22,548 bases of DNA from a virus. A program made the translations under genes and the position numbers. The notes beneath the pieces are model-generated. The model saw only the letters and a list, made by a program, of their open reading frames with translations, made no database searches and had not been told where the DNA came from. This document shows positions 17,787 through 22,548 of this stretch, one piece after another (position 1 is the first letter of the stretch; each line of letters opens with the position of its first letter). The DNA lies in IMG/VR virus record IMGVR_UViG_3300028489_000003, positions 1 through 22,548 of that record; one strand, 5' to 3'.

Positions 17787-17814
17787 TTAAAATTACGTTC
17801 TACCATAATTTTAA
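17787..17814 (-). other. AT-only hairpin after the tmRNA
   Basis: A perfect 9-bp inverted repeat (TTAAAATTA with TAATTTTAA) with a 10-base loop begins 9 bases after the 3' end of the tmRNA gene on the minus strand. It is a candidate 3' processing or weak termination structure. There is no clear T-run, so it is not called a terminator. Confidence 0.4.
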
Positions 17815-17825
17815 TAACATTTTAG

Positions 17826-18265
17826 TGGAGCGGGGGAGATTCGAACTCCCGTCCTGTCTGTCTTTTCCAAAGAGTCATTCACAACTTAGTTGATTTATCA
17901 TTAGGTAAAAATCAACAAAACACCATCGAGCTCGTAACCTCGACTCCGCTTCATCATCTCTCTGAAGTAAGGAATAGTTCTCCACTAAGGTAGGATACTA
18001 TTACGCTCAACCGTTTGTCTAACTTATTTTATGCTCGGGTGTTAGACAACCCAAGAACTTATGCGTAAGCGTAAGTTGGTTGGGAATCCAGTATAGGTTC
18101 AACAAAAATGTCAAATCCCATTTCAGTATTGGCTAAATGCCAATCTATTTCCAACCCTTCGAGCGATTTATCGCTATTTTGGTTTGTGAGTCTTTTTTCA
18201 CGAGTCTTACTCAAACTCTGTTGCACTCTATTGTCAAATAACACCAGTCGAAACCTGTCCGCCCC
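17826..18265 (-). ncRNA. ssrA: Transfer-messenger RNA (tmRNA), one-piece
   Basis: This is a complete 440-base tmRNA. The 5' end GGGGCGGACAGG followed by TTTCGAC is the conserved tmRNA start. The 3' end has T-stem GGGAG, loop TTCGAAT, CTCCC, then CCGCTCC and discriminator A (17826). The acceptor stem pairs over seven positions with G3-U70, the alanine identity signal. The next bases are CTA, so CCA is not encoded. Pseudoknot 1 (about 18183-18220) forms from GAGT/GACTC and TGAGT/ACTCA. A hairpin at 18050-18084 holds the tag stop TAA (18059-18061). Pseudoknot 2 (18015-18052) uses GGGT/ACCC and a 9-bp TTGTCTAAC/GTTAGACAA pair. The in-frame tag ends QPTYAYA-stop. It would rescue stalled ribosomes and mark the products for decay. 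It is longer than the usual roughly 350-400 bases. Confidence 0.93.
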
Positions 18266-18274
18266 GTATAATAG

Positions 18275-18337
18275 CTTGGAGCAATACGCATCCTTCCACA
18301 TCTTATAGATGCTCATTAGATTATATATTGCTCCAAG
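18275..18337 (-). repeat. 12-bp perfect inverted repeat before the tmRNA 5' end
   Basis: CTTGGAGCAATA (18275-18286) is repeated inverted at 18326-18337, with a smaller CATCT/AGATG hairpin inside. It fills the gap between the cold-shock gene stop (18347) and the mature tmRNA 5' end (18265), ending 9 bases before the tmRNA. It may be a precursor-processing stem (RNase III-like substrate), a regulator site, or an attenuator of read-through from the cold-shock gene. Confidence 0.6.
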
Positions 18338-18346
18338 ACATACTAC

Positions 18347-18556
18347 CTAGTCCGTTGTTGTAACGTTTTTAGCTACTGGACCTTTTGCACCTTCACCAAT
18401 TTCAAACGTAACTTTTTGACCTTCTTCTAAAGTCCTAAAGCCATCAGTTTGAATTTCGGAGAAATGTACAAAGTAATCTTTATCAGTCGATGCTGAATCT
18501 GCTACGAAACCGTAACCTTTTTTAGCATCAAACCACTTTACTGTACCTGTGTTCAT
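18347..18556 (-). CDS. Cold-shock protein (CSD nucleic-acid-binding protein)
   Basis: This is a 69-residue single cold-shock domain, the normal family length. [18 protein letters not shown] contains RNP-1 (KGYGFV, 13-18), and YFVHFS (28-33) is RNP-2. It ends in a typical GPVAKNV strand. The start at 18556 is chosen over an upstream in-frame ATG at 18619. AAGGAAG lies 6 bases before it, and the extra 21 residues would be non-conserved and would overlap the next gene. Such proteins bind single-stranded RNA and DNA and melt RNA structure, which helps translation. The gene lies directly upstream of the tmRNA and downstream of a 49-residue gene, whose stop is 26 bases before its start. Confidence 0.95.
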   Translation of the reverse strand: MNTGTVKWFDAKKGYGFVADSASTDKDYFVHFSEIQTDGFRTLEEGQKVTFEIGEGAKGPVAKNVTTTD

Positions 18557-18581
18557 TATTCTTCCTTGTTTACTTTTATCT

Positions 18582-18731
18582 TTACCAATCCAATTCTTTG
18601 TTTGATTCATATTCATCAAACGGATTGTCCAATTCTTCTGTTAATTTTTCTAATACTTGTTCTACTAAGTCCCACTCTTGTTCTTCAATTGCTTCTCTTA
18701 ACAAGTCAATTAAATTTTCCACGTCTAGCAT
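18582..18731 (-). CDS. 49-residue acidic helical protein of unknown function
   Basis: This short gene reads [20 protein letters not shown] and then an acidic amphipathic helix (about residues 20-35), ending in [12 protein letters not shown] stands 8 bases before the ATG at 18731. It is Glu/Leu-rich and probably one long helix pair. It lies between the purine enzyme (20 bases upstream) and the cold-shock gene. Nothing in it points to a function. A small regulator or inhibitor is possible. Confidence 0.7.
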   Translation of the reverse strand: MLDVENLIDLLREAIEEQEWDLVEQVLEKLTEELDNPFDEYESNKELDW

Positions 18732-18751
18732 AACTATACTCCAAGTTTAAT

Positions 18752-20188
18752 TTAAGTATCTAGCAGATGAGGTTTTCCTTCAATATATCCTGCGCTTGTA
18801 ACTTCTATTAATTCTACATTAGAATGAAACTCATCAATATTGTTAGCACCAACATAGCTGAAAGAACTACGTATCCCCTCTTGTATATCTTTAATAATTC
18901 TTTTTACTTTCCCTTTATAGGGAACAATCTTATAATTTCCTTCAACATTTTTAGTATCTCCTCTTGATTTTTTAGAATCTAATGAAGCAGAACCTCTATA
19001 CTTTTTATGTAACATTTCATTCGGCCACTTGCCTACTTTTTCGATTTCGCCTGGAGTTTCTTTTGTACCAGATAAAAGGGAGCCCAACATAATCGAGTCA
19101 GCCCCACAAGCAAGTCCTTTACACACATCACCAACATTGCGGCCCCCACCATCACCAATAATAGGGACATTATAATTATCAGCAACGGCGACACAATCAC
19201 GGATAGCAGACACTTGAGGGATTCCGACACCCGTTCTAATTCTCGTTTCACATAACGATCCATTTCCGATTCCGACTCTAATCGCATCTGCTCCTTTTTC
19301 GCATAAGTATTCACACGCTTCTCCTGTTGCAACTGAGCCAGCAACAACTTCGATTTTTGATATGATTTTTTTGATTTCTTCAATTGCGTCACCCACTAAT
19401 TTATGATGCCCATGCGCTACATCTATAAGTAACACATTACACCCATTGTTAATTAATTCTCTTGATCTTTCTATATAATCTTTCTTAACACCTACTGCGG
19501 CACATATTGGTAATTTACTTATAACTTTTTTTGAACTTTCCATACTTTTATAAAAGTCCTTTATAAGTTTTAATTTAATCTTACTTACCTTTATAGTAGG
19601 ATCTAATACGTTTAATAGATTCCTTTCATCTTCTTCATTTAATTCATCCATAAATATCTGTTGTTTATGAATATCAAAATAATCAAGATTTACCAGATGT
19701 CCCCACTTTAGTTTAAATACTTTCCTATAAAAAGACCTTATAGCACTTAAATTTAATTTAATTGGATGATTATCTAATGTTTCATCCAATAAAAATTTCC
19801 ATTCTTTTAATGTATACTCCTCAAGTGGTTTAGTTTTGGAACCAATTATTGTGCCTGCATAAGCAAACATAGAATCTACTTCATTCTCTAAAGTTACATT
19901 TTCTGATATAAACTTACCCCATAATTTTTTATTTAATTTTAACTTTTTTACTATACCAGCTTGTTCTTCAATACTCATAAAACGATGTATAACTCCAATA
20001 CCACCCAAATCCATCATTTCTAAAGCCATATCATATTCAGTAATGGTATCCATAGGTGAAGATACAATTGGTATTTTAATATTTTTAGTCTTTGTAAACC
20101 TAGTATTTAAATTAACTCTATTACGAGAAACCAACTCTGAATATTTAGGGACAATATTTACATCATCATACGCTAATAATTTTCTCAT
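18752..20188 (-). CDS. IMP dehydrogenase / GMP reductase family enzyme with an unusual inserted domain
   Basis: This is a 478-residue (beta/alpha)8-barrel enzyme. The N-terminus has AYDDVNIVP and SSPMDTITE (43-51), then IGVIHR. The catalytic loop is GIGNGSLCETRIRTGVGIPQ with C313 and the following Thr. IDVAHGHH, AGSVATGE, IIGDGGGR, and GSLLSGTKETPGE are the usual nucleotide-binding blocks. Residues about 84-226 sit where IMPDH carries its CBS pair but show no CBS signature; they are Lys- and Leu-rich helices. The flap near 399-418 (GSASLDSKKSRGDTKNVEG) resembles GMP reductases more than the Arg-Tyr flap of IMPDH. The ATG overlaps the upstream stop by 4 bases (ATGA). It could make XMP or convert GMP to IMP, so direction is unresolved. 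Confidence 0.85.
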   Translation of the reverse strand: MRKLLAYDDVNIVPKYSELVSRNRVNLNTRFTKTKNIKIPIVSSPMDTITEYDMALEMMDLGGIGVIHRFMSIEEQAGIVKKLKLNKKLWGKFISENVTLENEVDSMFAYAGTIIGSKTKPLEEYTLKEWKFLLDETLDNHPIKLNLSAIRSFYRKVFKLKWGHLVNLDYFDIHKQQIFMDELNEEDERNLLNVLDPTIKVSKIKLKLIKDFYKSMESSKKVISKLPICAAVGVKKDYIERSRELINNGCNVLLIDVAHGHHKLVGDAIEEIKKIISKIEVVAGSVATGEACEYLCEKGADAIRVGIGNGSLCETRIRTGVGIPQVSAIRDCVAVADNYNVPIIGDGGGRNVGDVCKGLACGADSIMLGSLLSGTKETPGEIEKVGKWPNEMLHKKYRGSASLDSKKSRGDTKNVEGNYKIVPYKGKVKRIIKDIQEGIRSSFSYVGANNIDEFHSNVELIEVTSAGYIEGKPHLLDT

Positions 20189-20604
20189 ACACTAACTTTC
20201 TTTCTATACCACTCATTAGAAGGTTTATCTTCATCAGTATTCCATACTGCTTTACTAATCAATTCATCAATTGGTTTATTTTCTTCACCAAATCTTCCGT
20301 CCATCTCCCATAATATATAGAGAGTTGTATTTAAAGAATCCGCTATTTTTTTCAATGTTTTATAATCTTCTGTAAGATTTAAATCACCAAACCACACTTT
20401 ACCATAATTAGGCATCAATACATTCGCATTGAATATAACCAAATCACCTTCGTGTTCTTCTGTATAATCCCATTTATGTCCTGCTATCATTCTAGCATCG
20501 TGAAATCCAAACGCACTAAAGTGTTGTTGTATTTCCCTTACTGACATTGTTGGTTTAAAATCACTTGGGTATGGTTCTGTAAGTGTTATTGTTTTATCAA
20601 ACAT
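20185..20604 (-). CDS. Conserved-looking 139-residue protein of unknown function
   Basis: The start at 20604 is chosen because its ATG overlaps the deformylase stop (TAATG) and GGAGG lies 12 bases upstream; the in-frame ATG at 20637 would lie inside the deformylase gene. The product has an N-terminal strand (DKTITLTEPYPSDF), then a helix, and a central block NYGKVWFGDLNLTEDYKTLK followed by LNTTLYILWEMDGRFGEEN. Length and composition resemble small phage proteins of unknown role. The Trp- and Asp-rich central part could bind a metal or a sugar, but no known motif is seen. It is coupled to the deformylase upstream and the purine enzyme downstream. Confidence 0.7.
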   Translation of the reverse strand: MFDKTITLTEPYPSDFKPTMSVREIQQHFSAFGFHDARMIAGHKWDYTEEHEGDLVIFNANVLMPNYGKVWFGDLNLTEDYKTLKKIADSLNTTLYILWEMDGRFGEENKPIDELISKAVWNTDEDKPSNEWYRKKVSV

Positions 20605-21257
20605 TAAGTTATAGGTCCTCCAATATAGATTTCCCATTTACCACTATCTATAAGTGGTTTTGCTTTTTTGTATTTCAAATCTTTTGTTTCTTTACCATCA
20701 GTAATCATCACAATTTCATTTCTTCCCCACTTCTGTTTAACTCTAATAGGTTCTAGTTTATGTTCTCTATCCATTATTGTAACTCCATTTAAATGGTCTA
20801 TTTCGTGTTGGACACAAATAGATTCTAGTAATCTTAATTCATTATCTTTTTTTATATTTTGTTCTTGTTCCCAACTTCCTTTACCTTCGGATGGATTTGT
20901 TGCTCCACTAAAATACCAATCAGATTCTTCTTGTTCTGTATGTATTATTACATTCTTAAATCTTTTTGTATCAACTCCCTTACCTTCATATGATAAGCAA
21001 CCTTCATAATATATTATATCATCCCATTGTTCTGTAATAACAGGATTGATTAAAATAAGGGGCTCCCGAACATTAACCACAGCAACACGAGCATCAATAC
21101 CAACTTGATTAGCCGCAAGCCCAATGCCATCTTTTCTCTCGGATAATATGTTAAGAAGTTCTTCTGCAATTTTGAGTCCTTCATCTACTGAAACCTTTCT
21201 CAGTTTTTTATTGATAACTGGGTTATCTTCTTTTAAACAATTAATTATTTTTGTCAT
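20604..21257 (-). CDS. def: Peptide deformylase
   Basis: This is a 217-residue protein with all three deformylase motifs: GIGLAANQVG (44-53), EGCLS with metal ligand C87 (85-89), and HEIDH with H151, catalytic E152 and H155. It removes the formyl group from new proteins. Compared with bacterial enzymes (about 165-190 residues), it has an insert of about 30 residues before motif III (roughly 112-142, SDWYFSGATNPSEGKGSWEQ) and an added tail of about 45 residues after the HEIDH helix (KWGRNEIVMITDGKETKDLK). The start shares a base with the stop of the 27-residue gene (TAATG), with no clear ribosome site, so it is probably coupled. A GC-rich patch lies over motif I (about 21061-21120). Confidence 0.93.
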   Translation of the reverse strand: MTKIINCLKEDNPVINKKLRKVSVDEGLKIAEELLNILSERKDGIGLAANQVGIDARVAVVNVREPLILINPVITEQWDDIIYYEGCLSYEGKGVDTKRFKNVIIHTEQEESDWYFSGATNPSEGKGSWEQEQNIKKDNELRLLESICVQHEIDHLNGVTIMDREHKLEPIRVKQKWGRNEIVMITDGKETKDLKYKKAKPLIDSGKWEIYIGGPIT

Positions 21258-21340
21258 TAAAACTTTGGTCTATTATTATCTATATCATACAACTTTACGG
21301 CAATAAAGATTAGTATACATACAACTATAAATTCAAACAT
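21257..21340 (-). CDS. 27-residue single-helix membrane peptide
   Basis: The reading frame MFEFIVVCILIFIAVKLYDI followed by DNNRPKF is one transmembrane helix with a short polar tail. It overlaps the upstream basic-protein gene by 8 bases and its stop is fused to the deformylase start (TAATG). The ribosome site (AGAAG) is weak. Its tight packing and membrane character support it as a real, translationally coupled gene, but it is very short and unrecognised. Confidence 0.55.
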   Translation of the reverse strand: MFEFIVVCILIFIAVKLYDIDNNRPKF

Positions 21341-21554
21341 TTTTTACTTCTCTATACTTAGATTTTTTTGATTTATCTGTAACATTAATTTTTTTCTTAT
21401 ATCTACCAGAATTAGAATAATGGTTTTCAATAAACCAATCTGGAACTTCACCATCATTGGCTTCCATATGTCTACGAAGAGCTCTACGAATATTACTCAA
21501 CTTTCTCCATTTAGAATCATTCATTTTTTTCTTATGATGTTTACTTCTTGGCAT
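21333..21554 (-). CDS. 73-residue highly basic protein
   Basis: This protein is rich in Lys, Arg, Ser and His from its start (MPRSKHHKKKMNDSKWRKLS) with a helical middle (NIRRALRRHMEANDGEVPDW) and a basic end. It is likely to bind nucleic acid or be a ribosome- or RNA-associated peptide, but has no recognised family. It overlaps the preceding gene by 14 bases and the next by 8. It is one of several basic small proteins in this run. Confidence 0.7.
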   Translation of the reverse strand: MPRSKHHKKKMNDSKWRKLSNIRRALRRHMEANDGEVPDWFIENHYSNSGRYKKKINVTDKSKKSKYREVKNV

Positions 21555-21693
21555 TTCTATCCTCTACAAATTTAATATAATCTTTAGATGCTTCATCATC
21601 TTTTGCCCAAAACTTAGTTCCATCTTTTAACTCATATTGTTTATAATTATGAGCTATGTGAAACGGTATAACTTTCTTTTTCTTTTTAGCCAT
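21541..21693 (-). CDS. 50-residue lysine-rich protein
   Basis: It reads MAKKKKKVIPFHIAHNYKQY, continuing ELKDGTKFWAKDDEASKDY and ending in DRNAKK. An AGAAG site lies 6 bases before the ATG and a stronger GGAGG further upstream. The poly-Lys start and the Y-E-L-x-D-G segment echo the motif of the two upstream small genes (see findings). It overlaps the 73-residue gene by 14 bases. Function is unknown. Confidence 0.65.
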   Translation of the reverse strand: MAKKKKKVIPFHIAHNYKQYELKDGTKFWAKDDEASKDYIKFVEDRNAKK

Positions 21694-21702
21694 TATTACT
21701 TC

Positions 21703-21855
21703 TTATGCCTCCGCTAATTGTATATCAGGATTGTCAAATCTATATTCCCAATAAAATAATATTAAGTCTGCCAACTTATCTAAATACTTTGAAGTCAAAG
21801 TTCTATCTGGATACATAAAATTAATTATAGTTGGATAAGTTATATTAACACCCAT
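21703..21855 (-). CDS. 50-residue protein of unknown function
   Basis: The frame runs MGVNITYPTIINFMYPDRTL, then a helical segment (SKYLDKLADLILFYWEYRF) and ends DIQLAEA. Its ATG overlaps the end of the 62-residue gene by 11 bases, and its stop comes 9 bases before the next ATG. The normal amino-acid balance and tight fit suggest a real gene. No family is recognised. Confidence 0.6.
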   Translation of the reverse strand: MGVNITYPTIINFMYPDRTLTSKYLDKLADLILFYWEYRFDNPDIQLAEA

Positions 21856-22033
21856 CAATTATTATTGTTTCTTGATCTTTACGATAAAGTTTATTTATTT
21901 TTTTCTTATCAAAGCTTTGTTTTTTAAATGACTCACTTCTTGTCATATAAGTCATTGGAACATCTGATAAATTATATGGTCTACCATATTCATCTACAAA
22001 AACTTTTTCTTGTAACCATTTCGTTTTAGACAT
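21845..22033 (-). CDS. 62-residue protein with FVD-x-x-G-x-x-Y motif
   Basis: The product starts MSKTKWLQEKVFVDEYGRPY and continues NLSDVPMTYMTRSESFKKQS with a basic centre. An AAAGGAT ribosome site precedes the ATG. The segment EKVFVDEYGRPYNL (residues 9-22) matches the segment KEFVDKDGTVYHL of the adjacent 148-residue protein. The gene ends overlapping the next by 11 bases. Function is unknown. Confidence 0.65.
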   Translation of the reverse strand: MSKTKWLQEKVFVDEYGRPYNLSDVPMTYMTRSESFKKQSFDKKKINKLYRKDQETIIIDGC

Positions 22034-22035
22034 AA

Positions 22036-22482
22036 CTATCCTTTATTTATATTATGATTAATAAAATCTTTTTGTTTCTTGACAGCCTTTTTCAAAGCTA
22101 CTTTCTTTTCCTTATGTCGGGCAACTAACATTTGTTCTTTTGTCCGACGCTTAGATTTTTTACTTACTAATTTTTTCTTTTTAGGTGGTGAAAACTTAGT
22201 AGGTGGTAAAGTACCTTTTAACTTAGGTTGTTCTTTACCCAAATGATACACAGTACCATCCTTATCTACAAACTCTTTTCTCCAATGCCATCCTGCTGGA
22301 CGACCTGTTGGTTTATAACCTTTTGATTGTTCAAGTGGTACTGAAAAATTAACACATTTACTACACTTTACACCTGTAGCTGATTCACCAACATTTTCAT
22401 ACACTCCACATACCATACAAGTCATATACCGTAAATGTCCTTCATAATAAGAGTGATACTCTATTTTCTTTTTACGAGCCAT
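22036..22482 (-). CDS. 148-residue basic protein with a four-cysteine zinc-ribbon-like N-terminus
   Basis: Residues C22-x2-C25 and C40-x2-C43 form a zinc-ribbon-type pair, which suggests a nucleic-acid or protein-binding finger. It is followed by TGRPAGWHWRKEFVDKDG (about 59-76), where GRPAGW resembles an AT-hook-like core, and a Lys-rich C-terminal half (KKKKLVSKKSKRRTKEQM, then several KK pairs). It lies 2 bases before the 62-residue gene, and starts 5 bases after the previous partial gene. DNA or RNA binding is inferred from the cysteine pattern and charge, but no named family is claimed. Confidence 0.65.
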   Translation of the reverse strand: MARKKKIEYHSYYEGHLRYMTCMVCGVYENVGESATGVKCSKCVNFSVPLEQSKGYKPTGRPAGWHWRKEFVDKDGTVYHLGKEQPKLKGTLPPTKFSPPKKKKLVSKKSKRRTKEQMLVARHKEKKVALKKAVKKQKDFINHNINKG

Positions 22483-22487
22483 TTATT

Positions 22488-22548
22488 TTATTTTCCCTTT
22501 TCTATTTTCTTTGTAAATTGTTTATACATTTTATTTAAAGCTTTTCTC
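22488..22548 (-). CDS. C-terminal end of a basic protein, runs off the right edge
   Basis: The last 19 codons of an open frame (ending MYKQFTKKIEKGK and TAA at 22488) lie at the right edge. The Lys-rich composition fits the neighbouring small basic proteins. It is short and could be chance, but the spacing of 5 bases to the next ATG fits the dense operon style. Confidence 0.45.
   Translation of the reverse strand, partial: RKALNKMYKQFTKKIEKGK

Noticed and set aside
18108-18308. 66-residue open frame on the plus strand opposite the tmRNA
   Set aside because: It lies antisense to conserved RNA structure and has no ribosome site.
18059-18316. 85-residue open frame on the minus strand over the tmRNA
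   Set aside because: It overlies the tmRNA from before its 5' end to the tag stop. Only its C-terminal part, the tag region, is likely to be translated, and then only as a tag.
18557-18619. N-terminal extension of the cold-shock protein to the ATG at 18619
   Set aside because: The ATG at 18556 has a strong ribosome site and gives the exact cold-shock-domain length. The extension would overlap the 49-residue gene.
19033-19392. 119-residue minus-strand open frame inside the purine enzyme gene
   Set aside because: It is an alternative frame over the GC-rich catalytic core. The enzyme frame carries all conserved motifs, and the long shadow frame comes from the higher GC there.
89-20000. Intein in the purine enzyme insert
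   Set aside because: The insert at residues 84-226 lacks splice-site Cys/Ser start, His-Asn end and LAGLIDADG-type motifs, so it reads as a permanent domain.
20605-20637. N-terminal extension of the 139-residue protein to the ATG at 20637
   Set aside because: It would run inside the deformylase gene. The ATG at 20604 is fused to the deformylase stop and is preceded by GGAGG.
20668-21009. 113-residue plus-strand open frame opposite the deformylase gene
   Set aside because: It is antisense to a gene with complete catalytic motifs and shows shadow-like composition.
1-22548. CRISPR array, insertion sequence or tRNA genes
   Set aside because: No regularly spaced repeats, transposase motifs or tRNA cloverleaves were seen. 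The only tRNA-like part is the acceptor/T-arm domain of the tmRNA.

Overview
The window is a stretch of AT-rich double-stranded DNA phage genome from a contractile-tailed phage (myovirus) with several T4-like parts. The evidence is a baseplate block with recognisable gp6-, gp25- and gp5-type proteins, a gp55-like late sigma factor, a Dam-type methylase, tight operons with many 1-base overlaps, and many very small genes. The mix of cold-shock protein, peptide deformylase, IMP dehydrogenase/GMP reductase-type enzyme and LamG-like lectin folds is typical of marine and aquatic phages. The host cannot be named from this sequence. All but one of the genes lie on the minus strand.

Layout from left to right. 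(1) 1-14010, minus: virion and baseplate block. It holds two tandem paralogues with the same N-terminal module, a 1872-residue tail/baseplate protein with nested carbohydrate-binding-like folds, two further virion proteins, gp6-like and gp25-like wedge proteins, two unrecognised structural proteins, a gp5-like hub protein and a small helical protein. (2) 14011-14578: the only plus-strand gene, a 74-residue membrane peptide. It has TATAAATA late-promoter-like boxes upstream and a strong bidirectional terminator downstream, followed by a structured 3' region. (3) 14579-17753, minus: gp55-like sigma factor, small membrane protein, HD-domain protein, adenine methylase, and a membrane-anchored 3D-domain (cell-wall) protein. 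(4) 17826-18265, minus: a complete one-piece tmRNA (ssrA) gene, 440 nt, with alanine-type acceptor stem, T-arm, two pseudoknots and an unusually long tag-coding region. (5) 18347-21340, minus: cold-shock protein, a 49-residue acidic peptide, an IMPDH/GMPR-family enzyme, an unknown protein, peptide deformylase and a 27-residue membrane peptide. (6) 21333-22548, minus: a run of small lysine-rich proteins, some sharing a short motif.

How the parts may work together (inference): the gp55-like factor probably directs late transcription from TATAAATA-type boxes. The tmRNA, deformylase and cold-shock protein together suggest that the phage supports host translation late in infection. The purine enzyme would adjust guanine nucleotide pools. 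The methylase would modify phage DNA, and the 3D-domain protein is a candidate for cell-wall remodelling or lysis. The most unusual items are the phage tmRNA with its long putative tag ending in YAYA, the chimeric purine enzyme, and the solitary plus-strand membrane-peptide unit.
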